A stretch of DNA of 64,000 bases, taken from assembly GCA_029817715.1 (NCBI GenBank), contig JARUPY010000387.1:1798001-1862000 (forward strand). Reading direction: 5' to 3'. Both the position numbers and the translations under genes were made by a program. Of this stretch, positions 1 to 12,400 are shown one piece after another (the stretch's first letter is position 1; every line of letters starts with the position of its first letter). The notes beneath the pieces are model-generated. The model saw nothing but the letters and a program-made list of their open reading frames with translations. It was not told the DNA's origin and ran no database searches. The stretch is from Melastoma dodecandrum. Taxonomy: Eukaryota > Streptophyta > Magnoliopsida > Myrtales > Melastomataceae.

Positions 1-1791
1 GGCCAATCGAGGAACAAAGTGCAGTGCAGAGCGCTACCAAAATCAGAACACCGCATGCCGACTATGTTGTGATCCGGCTAAGAGATTCGAAGAAATTTTG
101 TAGCCATGACTCGAGCGACGAAGTCAGACAAAGCGAGGAAGTGCCCGGCAAGAGATTGAGCAAAGATACATACTGTGTCAAGAACTTCTAATTTCATGGC
201 GGTAGAGCGTACGAATCGTCTTAGATCTGGATGTACTGGTTCGATTTGCCTCCCACAGCCAAGAATTAAAATCTCTGCAACATTGAAAGCAAAATATCCC
301 ATAGAAAGTTAAAAAAAAAAACCATAGTCTAAGAGGACTGATACTCATTTCATAAGAGAGCTTCAGTTCAGGCATCTGCAGGAATGTAACGGGTCATACT
401 TGTTTTAATCATACAATAACAAGCCAAAATCAATATATCAGGGGCATGGTTCCATCAGCGCTCAGCCACGTGATTGAAACGTGGAATCAAAAAGATTTTC
501 AATTGCCATTGCATCCTCATTGGTTTTGCAATAAAAATCGCAGGACAACGTGCTAGTTTCTGCATAAGCTGCAAAGGACCTAACCTGGAATGGGCCGTAC
601 AGTCTGAAAGATTGATAAGCTGCACAAATGGCAAACACAAGAGAAAAATCTTCAAATGTCAGAACCAATCAAAACAGTTAAGATGCAAAGAATTTTAAGG
701 CAATAAAAAATCTGCCCAAAACAGCTTCCTTACTAAACACATATTCAATGGAAACGAAAATGTAGACAAAAATTTGTAACATATGCAGATGAACCTAAAT
801 TCTTTTCTGTCTGGCCATAGCAATGGAAATGCATAATGGGTTTGACACCAACCCGTGCCCATCAAGGGCATGTCTAAGATAGGTGAGCTATCCCAAGCCC
901 TTTTCAGATATCAACATATCATTCTTGTTTTGGAAACACTTTTTGGTAATATTTTATAACTAAATCCGTGGAATGATTCATCTACGAATGGTTTCTGAAG
1001 TGACTGCATAATGGTCCTTGCACAAAATCTTTCTGACATAGAGCATGCAACAGACCGCCCACTTCAGAAACTTTAACATCGTTTGTGATCCATAGCCATC
1101 ATGCAAATGGAAAACTAAGCCGAGAATCATATCCATGAGTACCTTGTCACCATTTTTGCAGGCATATATCATCACTCGTTGCCTAATAATGATATGCGGA
1201 AGCAGGAGTTTACTGTGAGTTTAATCCTAGCAGCAAAACAACTAAAGTACATAGCCTTTGTCAAGGAACTACTGGCTAACAACCATGAATACCACAAACT
1301 GACCAACATCCAATGCATTCCCCCCAGGAACCCAGTGATCAAAGACATTCAATACATCATCACCGAATGTCATTAGAAAAAAAATGGAGCAACCAATAGC
1401 ACACACCTATCAGGGGTGACTTCCGACAACTTGGTAGGGCTCCAAGACATGAGCAAGTTCCCGACACAAAGCAAGCTCCCCTCGTACGACACCCCGTTCA
1501 CCTTAAACCCCGTCTCCGTATACCTTCCAAAGAAAACACAGAGAAAATCCCAATCCATCGAATCACGAAAACAATAAAAAGCCTCACAGATAAAGAAGGA
1601 AAAGATTCAATCGCCCCGAACCCCTGGAAGCGGAGCTGGTCCTCGGGGACGTTGTCGATGAGGTTGATCTGATCGTAAAGTGAGAAGGCTCGACGCAGCG
1701 ATGGAAGCCTGAGGTTGGAACCGGCTATTGGCTTCGATTGGGTAAGCTTTAGGGCTCTCACGAGGTCCGGCAGCCGCTGCCTCACCGCCAT
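1..1791 (-). CDS. NDUFAF3: NDUFAF3-like protein (Mth938/DUF498 domain), 3' end cut by window edge
   Basis: Four exons read on the minus strand: 1791-1622, 1523-1407, 619-585 and 274-174, all with GT-AG borders and a continuous frame (141 codons). The last exon would lie left of base 1, after the donor at 173. The product begins MAVRQRLPDLVRAL and carries the family blocks LIDNVPEDQLRFQGYTETGF, VGNLLMSWSP, FQTVRPIPEILILGCGR and LRRFVRSTAMKLE, typical of the Mth938 fold. The human relative NDUFAF3 is an assembly factor for mitochondrial complex I, and the Arg-rich amphipathic N terminus fits mitochondrial import; this role in plants is inferred from homology. The 35-nt third exon is a micro-exon that is easily missed by automatic annotation. 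Its surroundings do not suggest a shared pathway with the neighbouring cupin gene. Start choice: first Met of the open frame, directly before the conserved N-terminal block. Confidence 0.85.
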
Positions 1792-2035
1792 CTTTTTCCT
1801 CCGCCGCGCTCTCTGTTTCTCCCTCTTCGGACAACCGACGACGTCGTTGCAGGTTTATGTAAATTTACTCTTCGAGTCCCTTCTTTTATTTAAATCCGTT
1901 TTAGTCTTTGAAAATTAACAAGTGTTTGAATTGAGACCTTAAAATATGAACAAACGTATCGTGTTTTTCGGAGAAGTTGAGGTTGATTTTATTGCAAGCT
2001 ATTCATCGGAGGTAACGAGGTTTTTTCCTCAAATC

Positions 2036-2210
2036 CATGCATATTCATTCATTCATTCGTGGGGAGGTTTTCCATGTTGGGAAGATCGAAAAAAACTTTG
2101 GTTGGTGAAAAAGGAGTAATCAATTTATAAATGCTTACCATGATCACCACTTGCTTGGCATGCATTGAGCAATGGCGATGGCCCCCAATCATCTTCCCCC
2201 TCTATTTATT
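2036..2210 (+). promoter_or_regulatory. Seed-type promoter of the vicilin-like gene: two RY motifs and a TATA-like box
   Basis: CATGCAT occurs at 2036-2042 and CATGCATTG at 2159-2167. RY elements of this form are bound by the B3 factors ABI3, FUS3 and LEC2 in seed storage protein promoters. A TATA-like TCTATTTATT lies at 2201-2210, about 60 nt before the preferred ATG at 2271. The in-frame ATG at 2172 lies upstream of that box, which argues that translation starts at 2271 or 2286. Motifs are seen directly; seed expression is inference. Confidence 0.5.
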
Positions 2211-2270
2211 ACAAGCTCTCAACCCTGCCCAGTTCCTCAAAACTTGGTAAGACTCTTGAGTCCATCGTCC

Positions 2271-3889
2271 ATGACCGTCGAAACCATGATGCCCCTCTTC
2301 GTCCTGCTGTTATCCCTGTCCGTTACTGCCCCCTTCCTAGTTGGTGGCAGCAGCCCCTTCGTCTTCGAGAGGAATGAGTTCGTGACCAGGATGGACACGG
2401 AGCACGGGAGGGTCGGGGTGCTTCCCCGGTTCGTCGACCGGTCGAAGCTCCTCCACGCGATTGATGATTTTCGCCTCGGTTTCCTCGATATGGACCCTCA
2501 TGCCTTCATGGTGCCGCACCACTACGATGCCGACGGCCTCCTCTTCGTCGTCGAGGGTATTTCCTCTTCCTCCCCTCCGTGATGTGCAGCATTCATGTTT
2601 GAGCTCCGAAGTCGATGCTGAGAATGATGGAGATGGAACTTTTGTAAGGACGTGGGACGATCTCCGTGATGAAGGAGAACGAGAAGGAACGCATCGACTT
2701 CGAGGAAGGCGACCTTGTGCGGATTCAATCGGGATCGACTGTCTATTTTGTAAACAGGGACAGCAAGGAGAGGCTCCGGATCGCCAACCTCCTAAAGCCC
2801 GCCAATGTCCCTGGCCACGTCGAGGTTCTTGATCAATTTCCAAATACAACTATCAGCCTTAGTGTGGGAGTTAAATAATGTATGGTTCTTGCAATACACA
2901 GTTATTCCATGGAACCAGCGGCAAGGATCGTGAGTCTTTCTACACTGCGTTCAGCTTGGATGTTCTTGAAGCTGCTTTTAAGGTTATCTTATCTCCGTTG
3001 GCTTCTGATCATTCGGATTATTTTGGGAGTGTTTGTGATGCAAGTGTCTTAACGGCGAATTGATTGTTGTCCGAATGAGGACAGACTGATAGGCAGAGTC
3101 TAGAGGAGCTGTTCCGCCAGCAGCTGCAGCCTGCAGTTGTTATAGCATCGAAGGAACAGATTGAGGCGTTGAGCGAGGGCAGCCGCTCAAACTCATCTAA
3201 TGCATTCAATATCTTCAACAAGGAACCTTCCAAGTCCAACCAATATGGGCAGTTGCATGAAGTAGATGCCGATGACTTCATGGATCTGAAGGACCTTGAT
3301 GTCAGGGTTACTTTCGTTAATATCAACCCGGTACAGACCAACAGAAAACCAGTATGACTAATAATGAAGAACTCGTGGCATCGGAGAGATCTATTCACAA
3401 AAATGTTTTGCTTCGCAGGGTGCTATGATAGGGCCATACTTCAATTCAAGGGTGACGGTGATATGCATAGTAACCAAAGGAGAAGGGAACCTCGAAATGG
3501 CATTCCCGCTCCGAAGGCACAGCAGGACTTACCACCGCGGCAGTGGGCAGCAAGCCGACCAGACGTATGAGGCCGTGCGATCTGGTGTACAACAAGGCAC
3601 GGTGTTCGTTGTCCCGGCGGGTCATCCAATGGTCCTGCTGGCATCTGAGAATGACAATCTTCAAATCCTCTTGTACGAGGTGAATGCAGAGACAAACATT
3701 AGGTATCCGCTCGCAGGAAAGAACAACATCATAAGCCTTATGGACAAGGAGGCAAAGGAGCTTGCAATCGACTTGCCGTCTAGGGTGGTCGATAGGGTGT
3801 TCGGTAACCAAGAAGAGGAGTTGTTTTTTGCCGGACCGAGACACCACAGGCAGCAGGTGCAGCGTAGAGGCGGTGCTGTCACGGCATGA
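2271..3889 (+). CDS. Vicilin-like seed storage protein, two-cupin (7S globulin family)
   Basis: Five exons, 2271-2556, 2649-2824, 2902-2982, 3085-3330 and 3419-3889, give a continuous frame of 419 aa. An N-terminal hydrophobic stretch (MMPLFVLLLSLSVTAPF) is a signal peptide. Cupin 1 is visible in MVPHHYDADGLLFVVEGRG and FEEGDLVRIQSGSTVYFVN, and cupin 2 in GPYFNSRVTVICIVTKGEG and GTVFVVPAGHPMVLLASEN. The segment ESFYTAFSLDVLEAAF links them as in vicilins. The closest type I recognise is the At2g28490-like vicilin-like group, whose members go to protein storage vacuoles in seeds; some may keep enzyme or metal-binding roles. The second cupin lacks the long acidic insertions of abundant storage vicilins. 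An alternative start at 2172 would add 33 residues without family support and lies before the TATA-like box. Confidence 0.85.
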
Positions 3890-4153
3890 TGGCCGCAACT
3901 AGGCACTGCACAATCTTTTTAAGTAAAAGAAAGTACTGTCATGGGCAGTCAGTTTCATTAGTTGCCTTCCCATTAGTACTGATCAGAAGCATGGAAAACA
4001 ATTAGAGAAGATAAAATAACAGAGGAAGGGGAAAGAGTTGGATCCCAATCCTATCCTACGAAGGAAAACAACTACGATACAAGACAAGTTTTACCACCGT
4101 CCCTATTGCCAAGTTAGATGCACTTCTATTATCACATGACATGTAGTGGCTTT

Positions 4154-5496
4154 CTACCTAGCTGTGAAAACGGGCTCTGCATCTGGGCTAGTTTGCACTC
4201 TCCTGGTATACTTGAGCAGCAAACCTTCCAAGGATACACCCGGAACAGCCAAGTCCCTGCAACACATTCAAGGCGTTAAAATTAACACAGTGCTGGAATC
4301 AAAAAGGAAAGCCCCAGCGATGACGGGATGTGTTGAGACCTTATGTAGGGATTGATATCCTTTGAATCCCATCTTTGTCGCTGGCTGAATAGGATAGAGA
4401 ATCGCTGAGATGGCTCCAAAGGCAAAGAAGACACTCGAAACGGTTGTATCCACGTTTCAGCTCCAAGCTTCTCCGTCAAAGCCTCGCCTTCCAGCATCTC
4501 AAATTTAGCCTGCATCCCTTCCGGAACCCTCTTTGTCCACTCCTCCATAAAATTCCCAAGTCTCATTTTCCCTTCTCTGAGAACACCCCTGGCAAAATGC
4601 ACACAAACCCGTTTCTCGTTCAGCTTCCATACAGAAGTGCCTCCGTGGACATCTACCACATCGGCGAACATAGTTAAACAGTGGCATGCAATGACTTGAG
4701 GGAATCCATCTGATACCAAGGCAAGCACGACTTCATCTTCGTTAAGTGCATCGAATGTCCAGTCATTCAGAACTGAATTGCTTAACAGCATTCTTAGAAC
4801 CATGTCCATGGAAGTCTCTTCTACTAACCTCCAACACCCATCAATCTCAACAGCAGAAATGGCCTGTAGCCCCGCTTTTATCTCATCATCGCTAGCCTGC
4901 ACCTCCCTAACCAGGTCACTCCACCTGTATACCTTGGGCTTTTCTACTTCCATGACATCCCCCTCCATCTCAGAGACATCATCAAGCCTGTAATAATCTT
5001 TGGACAGAAGTGATCTGAGTTTGTCAAGCTTGGGAGCAATCTCCACTAGCTCGATATTACCAGGTGCCAACTTAAGAACTGACACAACTTCTCCTTCACA
5101 GCCGTTCTGATTGTGTTCTGCTGGCTTCCAATCTAAAATAATTTGGTTCGACGGGGGCACAAGAAACACAGAATTAGAGGTGCCAACAAACTTCATGGCA
5201 TACGTTTTAGATTGGGTACATAAAACTGCATCTTCATCCGATTGCCCTCTTATGAAAACTCTGCATTTTACACCTCAAATCAACAATTGAAGCAAACAAT
5301 TCCAAAAGACATATTAAAGCTTGCTGCTGCTTGCTTGCCTTTGGTGCAGGACATCATCAAAGAGCTTCTGGTCAAGCTCAAGAAGGAACAGGTCATCATG
5401 AGAACCATAAAGCTGGTGATAAGCCACAGACATCGTCGTCTTTGGCTGGAGATCCAATACTGCGGCAGCTGCTCCTCCTGGACAACAGTTTTCCAT
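4154..5496 (-). CDS. DCC1: Sister chromatid cohesion protein DCC1 (Ctf18-RFC subunit)
   Basis: Three exons on minus: 5496-5339, 5260-4340 and 4256-4154, together 393 aa, which as I recall is the usual plant length. Conserved blocks include HDDLFLLELDQKL, GQSDEDAVLCTQSKTYAMKF, VGTSNSVFLVPPSNQ, IDGCWRLVEE and the C-terminal RDLAVPGVSLEGLLLKYTRR. DCC1 joins CTF8 and the CTF18 clamp loader, which loads PCNA and supports sister-chromatid cohesion in S phase. Intron 1 begins with GC (AAAG|GCAAGC) and no GT site restores the frame; the codon across it gives HQRVFIRG, as expected. A good GTAAGT donor at 6079-6074 and an acceptor near 5527 suggest a 5'-UTR intron, placing the transcription start near an E2F site. 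Arabidopsis At2g44580 is, from memory, the counterpart. Confidence 0.88.
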
Positions 5497-6155
5497 TTCT
5501 CTATCTATTTCTTGATATTTCAATGCCTGGCTTCCCATTGCGTACAAAATCAGAACATAAAGAAACAAATAAGCATGATGCGAAACATCTCAAGGAACAT
5601 CTGTCGCTCCTAGTACTCTTACAGTTTGCACTCCAAGAACAAGCATTGTAAAAAAAACAAATTCAACCGAATATCCCTGAGAAAATGGGAGACCGCCTAC
5701 CAAGGTCATAAAATGCTGCAGCCGTGGCCTCGGCTAGCACGGGTTAATATGCACAAATGAGGCACAATTGGAAACACGGGTAATCTCCGGATGATGATGA
5801 CAAGCAGCTAGCAAAGCAATCATTAACAAGAAAACAGATCATCGGCACCTTCCATGAAATGAGAGACCAAAAAAAAAAAACAGAAGTCAACAAGTTACGG
5901 AATCTAAGATCACAAATTTAAAAGACAATCCGAGCATTGCCCCCTCTGATTCAGCCGTCGCCTCACAACCCTTATTCATCGGAGTCATCCGAATAGTGCC
6001 ACTATACACTTAATCGAAGACTAATATATCCATCGCGATCAACCAGGAGACGCGCCTCCCCCAGAAACTCATCCACTTACTCGAGAGGAAAATCAAACGT
6101 GCTTGCCTCGATCTCGATCGCATCCGTCACAGTCGGAGCCCGCGACTCCTGGAGC

Positions 6156-6265
6156 TTTTGGCGGGAAAACGTCGGCGGGCTCCTCCAGGGTGGAAGCTTT
6201 TTATAGGGCGACCGGAGCCTGATCATTGGGCCGATGCCAGAAGGCCCAAAATATGTGGGCCTAAA
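6156..6265 (-). promoter_or_regulatory. DCC1 promoter: E2F palindrome, TATA box and three site II elements
   Basis: TTTTGGCGGGAAAA (6156-6169) matches the E2F consensus on both strands. TATAAAAA reads on minus at 6205-6198, about 30 nt upstream of the E2F site. TTGGGCC (6226-6232), AGGCCCAAAA (6242-6251) and GTGGGCCTAAA (6255-6265) are site II/UP1 elements known from genes of proliferating plant cells. Together with the 5'-UTR intron donor at 6079 this fits an S-phase promoter for DCC1. Motifs are seen; assignment to DCC1 is inference from distance and strand. Confidence 0.55.
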
Positions 6266-6269
6266 CGCA

Positions 6270-7221
6270 ACTTCCATCGGCGCACGATTCCGGCAAGAAC
6301 GTCTTCCACCATAACTCAGTTTTGTCCATGCTCTTCACACCCAGTCGTTCCCCACCGTCCTTTATATTAAACTGTAGAACCAATAATTCCGATGGCCAAC
6401 ATCGGAGTTGGTCCGCTTGCGTCTTCAAGGGAGACTGACTACTCATCGTGGCTCCCTATATTATTTGAGTTTCAAAACGTGATTGACGTCCGGAAGCATG
6501 CCCGGACACGCGTGAAGGAAATATTTCTCGCTCGAGGAAAGCTTGTACGAGGATTGTTCTGACAATGGCTTCTTGTGTAGTAAAAGCCTCGATAATTATT
6601 TTTGGGCATCGTCTCGTCTCGTCTCTACATTTCGCCATCGAATGGGTTCTTCTTACCTTGACCTAACCATCATAAACAAAAGGACCTAGAAAATTTTAGG
6701 CTTGCCTTCTTTGTTGGATCTAATGTTACCCCCATTACACCATTACGAAATCATGTTTTTAACAGTAGAATTGATAATGACATAAGCATCTTCTTGTCCA
6801 GGAGTTACGAATAGTAATGTGAGAATCACATATTTGGTTGCTGAAAATTAATTATAATTCTCTCACTGCTTCAACCTCCTGCCAAAACCTCAAGCAGTCG
6901 GCTCGTAAAATCTCGGGCTGCGACCTCAACGGATTAGCTTTAGAACTTGGTATTACTTTCGCCACGTCGACCGGAACCATCCGAACCGATGCAATTGTAC
7001 TCAGGAATATATTAGAACCGCAGAGAACAACTGATTCGCATATCGAATCCACGGGTACAGGTCCACAAAAATGTGTGATTCCGCCGTGAGCGAAAACGGG
7101 GATGTCAATTCGCATCACGTTGTGAAAATGGAAACTGTCGTTACCTAACACGAGAACATGGATCCTGTAATACCCCAAATTGCCATGATATCCTCACCCC
7201 CTCCGAAGACGCAGCTGATGG
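6270..7221. other. Gene-free stretch
   Basis: I see no exon chain, RNA gene or complete repeat here. Short open frames occur but show no recognisable family and no splice-compatible neighbours. Confidence 0.5.
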
Positions 7222-7577
7222 TAGGGATGAAAACGAGTCGAGTCGAGATCGAATACTTTAATGGTTGAGCTCGGCTCGATTCAATTATAAAGAGCTCGAG
7301 TTTGGCTAGCAAGGCTTGAATACAGACCGAGCCTAAACTCGGGTCGACAACTCGAGCTCAGTTCGAAAACACACATAGCTTGAACTTGGTTAAACGGTCT
7401 CGAATTCGGCTCGATTGACTCAAAAGTATATTTATTAATAAGCTATTAATATTCATTATATGATATTATACGACTCGCGAGGCATTAAGTTATAAATATT
7501 AAGACTCGAGCTCGACTCATTTCGTTAATAAGTCGGCTCGAGCCGGGTCAAAGTCGAGTTCGAGCCGAACTCTCACC
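7222..7577. repeat. Degenerate CTCGAG/GGCTCG-rich interspersed repeat, probably a truncated DNA-transposon (MITE) copy
   Basis: The block starts TAGGGATGAAAACGAG, then runs through many imperfect copies of CTCGAGCTCG, GAGCTCGGCTCG and their complements, with an AT-rich core around 7425-7500. The right arm (CGGCTCGAGCCGGGTC, GTTCGAGCCGAACTC) is roughly the inverse of the left arm. This layout is common in hAT-like plant MITEs. No matching CATCCCTA end is present on the right, so the copy looks truncated. Family assignment is inference. Confidence 0.45.
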
Positions 7578-9316
7578 GAGAGGGCATACGAACGATGTGG
7601 TTCATTGTAACTCCTAGCAGGGGGCGCCCTTTCGTCTCTTCCTGCACATCAGTAGGGGCCCTCCGAAGATGGGACAGGGGCGCCATCTCGCCCCTTTCAA
7701 CACACCAATAGGTGGCGCCCACCCACACATTAAAAGGGGGCGATCCTCCGATGTTAGGCTTCGAAGAAGTTTTTTAGTAACTACATCTACATCAACTACT
7801 TCTCGACTTTCTCAACAACGCCGAAAAACACGGGAATTACATGTACTTCTTACAGGAAACAAAACTTCACTAGATCACCTTCGATGGTAAGTCACGTCTT
7901 ACTTTCGAATTAATTCGGTTTTGTTCGTATTGAATCGATTACTAATAATAATATTTTTCCAATTTCCAAATGTAATTATCTGTTTTCCATGAAATTGCGG
8001 CCGATGACTCGGAGCAAATACAAACAACATGAGCCAGCAGAGAAATCACTACCAAGGTTTGTTTGCAATCGACATCAATGAGTCACATTGATCCATAAGG
8101 TAATCTTATTTAGTCAGTTTCAATTATTTTATTTTATTTTATTTGGGATTTTTTTTGCCAAAACCGATAATTCGAAAGATTCAACAAGATGGATCTCAAA
8201 GACTCATCACACATGAGAAGCGGTCCCTAACAACAAATGATATGCGGGGTTCGATGGTGATGGAAATAGCTTCGCTAGAGCGGACTCAACTAACGGTGCT
8301 TTAGCCGATGAAATGCCCTCTCGATGGGCGCCTCTCCGAAAGTGCATATGTCCACTTTCTGCTAAATCATTGTTTGCGGGAGGGGATGGAGCCTCCATTT
8401 AACTTAGGTTGTTCTCCGCAAGAAGCAGACCAGCACTCTCCGAGGGCATAGAATGTCTAATTTTTCGGTTGAGTGTTGTGTTGTTTAGCTGCTAAATTAC
8501 TAAACATGACTCCGAGCCTAAAAGGTTAGATCAAGTCCAATACCGTAACCCTATAACATGAGTCCGGGTCCAACGCTCGTATTAGAAACAAATTTATGGA
8601 GCAAACGCAAACTTTCGTCCGTGAATGTATGAGTTAATAATTTGTAATCATCGAATCAACTCGATTTTTATAAAAAATAAGCCGACTCCGTATAGTTAAA
8701 TGTTTTCTACAAACCCAGGAGGAAAGCAACACGACTCGAACATTCGTAGATGAGGTCATGCGCCACCTGTCGTCCGTCGTCCCCGACTTCGGTGATGAGG
8801 ACGACGGTCTAGCGAGTGCTCGGACAGTCCCGATCAGGAATCGATGGAAAGCAGACTGAAACGACAACCGAAGAAATAGCGGGATACAATAATCATATCC
8901 CTGATCGCGATTCTCTGACGATGATCTTATTATAAGCATGGGTCTCTCGGGGAGACCAGTCATCGACTGACCATGCCGTGTCGGGGGCTAAATCTTTTAA
9001 TACAAACGAGGAACCGAATCAAATAAAGTAATTTATTCCTTTTAAAATATTCGGCCGCATTTTGCTTGATCCATGTTCTAAGTGCACAATTACAGGAGCC
9101 TATAACGATTTACTCCCATTGGAGAGAATTTACATATTAAATTTGGTATTTGGATAAACCTACACGGCTTCTTGTCATATATCTATCGAGGTGAAATATG
9201 ATTAACGACCAAATATTGTCTGAAAAATTGTTTGGGAGAAATTATTGCACGAACTAACACTGCGACCATTAATGAATTACCAGAAAAAAAAAACAAAGAA
9301 CCCCGTGAAGCCTCTC
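7578..9316. other. Gene-free stretch with a GC-box cluster near its left end
   Basis: Positions 7617-7750 hold five irregular G-rich boxes (GGGGCGCCC, GGGGCCC, GGGGCGCCA, GGTGGCGCCC, GGGGGCG) separated by C-rich spacers. The rest shows no exon chain. A minus-strand open frame at 8963-8634 has no recognisable product. Confidence 0.4.
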
Positions 9317-9322
9317 TATAAA
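9317..9322 (+). promoter_or_regulatory. TATA box of CER1-like gene A
   Basis: TATAAA in the context CTCTCTATAAAGAG lies 94 nt before the ATG at 9416, a normal spacing for a plant promoter with a short leader. Confidence 0.5.
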
Positions 9323-9415
9323 GAGTGTTGTTCTCCACATGTTGCAAGAACACGCAGCAAAGTCCAATAAAAACCCAGGGAGGGCACTGACCATCTTCAC
9401 CCTCGATCATCTCAT

Positions 9416-12400
9416 ATGGCGACCAAGCCAGGGGTCCTCACCGACTGGCCATGGAAGCCTCTCGGGAACTTCAAGGTTTGCACTTTCCTTCGTCTTCTCG
9501 GACCTAGACCCCGTCGTCTCCTTGTTAATATCAAGCCGTGCGTACACACACCCATGTAACACGGGATTCGATTCGTTAATTTCGTTGTCGCAGTACCTCA
9601 TCCTGACCCCTTGGGCATTCCGGAGCGCATACGCCTTCCTCGCCAAGGACGAGTCTGCGGACTTGGCGGCCTTCTTGACTCTCCCATTCTTGCTGCTGAG
9701 GATGCTCCACAACCAGGTATGGATCTCACTCTCGAGGTACAGGACCGCCAAGGGGGGTAAGCGGATCGTCGACCGGGGGATCGACTTCGATCAGGTCGAT
9801 CGTGAACGTGGCTGGTGCGTTTTCCTTAGATCTTGACTTTTGTCGCGTGAGCGAGTCCTTGCCAACGATGAAAAACGCCTGCGTCGTCGACATACAACAG
9901 GGATGACCAGATACTGTTCAACGGGATCCTATTCTACACTTTGATCCCGGTCCTCCCCGGGGCCAGTAAGCTGCCACTGTGGCGGACCGACGGGGCACTG
10001 ATGCTGGTTGTCCTCCACGCGGGTCCGGTGGAGTTCATTTACTACTGGCTGCACAGGGCGTTGCACCACCACTACCTCTACTCGCGCTACCACTCGCACC
10101 ACCACTCGTCCATCGTCACCGAGCCCATCACCTGTAAGCATTCCCATGTACTTAACCCTCAAACAAGTCCTCGTAATCGCAGAGCCCGGTGAATGAACAA
10201 ATTAAAAATCTCTTCCTTTAAAAAAAAAAATCAAAATATTATTATTATTTTTTTTTTTTCGTCGTGGTGGTAGCAGGGGAAAAGGTCTTAAATGGTCTGC
10301 ATCCCATAATATTTGGTTCGTATCGCACGCCAGATTCTTGAAACCCACGTGATGAATTGAGTTTTGTTACAAGTTAGTTTTAATTTCAAAATACAATTTT
10401 GAAATAATTTAAGAAAAATATTTTTCGCATCATGCCTTACCCTTTTTTTTTTGGGCAATAATCCTGATTAGTTTTAATACTTACAAAATAACATTAATCA
10501 TCCAATGTCTGGTCGTACTTTGTTTTCCCAATAGAAGATAGTTTTTTATTACAGCGACAATCAATAGGGGGATCACGTGCTGTCCCTGCGTAGGTATCCA
10601 TTTCCCCCATTTTGCTGCGACGCCATTAAAGTGAAAACAACTTCATATATCTTTATACCAAAATGGAAAACTGCAACTGGCATGGCATTGCATCGGAAGA
10701 CGAGGCAAATAGATTGAGAGGAAGCCCCGTGATTATCTGCATAGAGCCCCGTTTTCCCTCCTGCAGGGGGAGTCTTTAATTTACTTACCTTGTTTAGGAA
10801 ACAAATTCAAGCCCATGTCTTGTCTATTTCCCATATTTGTTGTGACTCCTTCGGTCCATCTCATTTTCACTATTTTCAGATACTAAGCTTTTGAAAAGGG
10901 ATGATCATGGATGACGACGACTGATATGATCTTTTTTTTTTTTTTTGGGCAGCCGTGATACACCCCTTTGCCGAGCACATTGCTTACTACGTTTTGTTCG
11001 CATTCCCCATGGCCACCCTCGTGTTTATGGGGACTGCGTCGATCGGTAGCCTGTTCGGATACGTTGTGTTCATCGACCTTATGAACAACATGGGTCACTG
11101 CAACTTCGAGCTCATCCCCGAGCGAGCGTTCTCCGTCTTCCCGCCCCTCAAGTACTTGATGTACACGCCATCGTATGTGCCCCCCGTACGCGCATAATTT
11201 TGAAAATGCATGGGACGTGGAGGTTGTGCTGGTTCTGATGCTGTTCATTTTAGGTACCACTCCCTCCATCACACGCAATTCCGGACAAATTACTCCCTGT
11301 TCATGCCGCTCTACGACTACATCTACGGGACCGTTGACAAGTCCACCGACCAACTCTACGCGAAGTCCCTAGCCAGGAGAGACGAATCACCTGATGTCGT
11401 CCATCTGACCCACCTCACCACCCCGGAGTCGATCTACCACCTGCCGCTAGGTTTCGCCTACCTGGCATCCAGGCCCCAACAGTCGAAATGGTACCTCTGG
11501 CTGATGTGGCCCGTCACGTTGTGGTCCTTGATCCTGACATGGATCTACAGCCGTCGAGCATTTGTAGTCGAGAGGCACCGGTGCGACGATCTCAAGCTGC
11601 AAACTTGGGCCATCCCCAAGTACAGCATCCAAGTATTGATCATATCCCATGAATTTTCCACAATCCCTAATAAATATTTGATTTTACATAAACATAGGGC
11701 TGACTTGTTTCTGCGCGATTTCGACGTTTTTCAAGTATGGGATGAAGTCGCAAAAGGGATCGATCAATGGCATGATGGAAGGTGCCATTTTGGATGCAGA
11801 GGAGAAGGGTGCCAAGGTCTTGTCTCTGGGCCTTTTGAATCAGGTTTGCATAACCACTCTGCACTTACACAATTTATATCGAACAAGTTCAAATAAACCC
11901 AAAATCAATTCATATATTTTCGTCAGGCTGAGGAGGTGAATGCATATGGGGGGTTGTATGTGGAAAGGAACCCAAGGCTTAGGCTGAGGATCGTTGACGG
12001 AAGCGCCCTGACGGTGGCCGCTGTGCTCAATGCCATCCCGGAGGGCACCACCCGTGTCCTCCTCAGGGGGAAGCTCAACAAGGTTGCCTATGCGCTCGCG
12101 GCCGCCTTGTCTCGCAGAGGAATCCAGGTCGGATCGCCCTCATTGTCCTCCGTCTTACAATATATTGTTCGTGTCTGTCTTACCTAGCTGGGTCTTAGGT
12201 GGCTACGTTGCACGAACACGAATACAAGAAGCTGGAGAAATCCTTGAACAATGTCCCCGGGACCAATCTCATCCTCTGTGGAGACTCTGCTGCTCCCGAG
12301 GTTAAAAATCGATGCAAACCTTGATTTCTTAGTAGTGATTTCATTCGTGTTGGAATGTTAATATTTCTATTTGCTCAAGAAGATATGGCTAGTGGGGAAC

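Noticed and set aside
2172..2270. Upstream start for the vicilin-like gene
   Set aside because: It precedes the TATA-like box at 2201-2210 and adds 33 residues that do not look like a signal peptide or family sequence.
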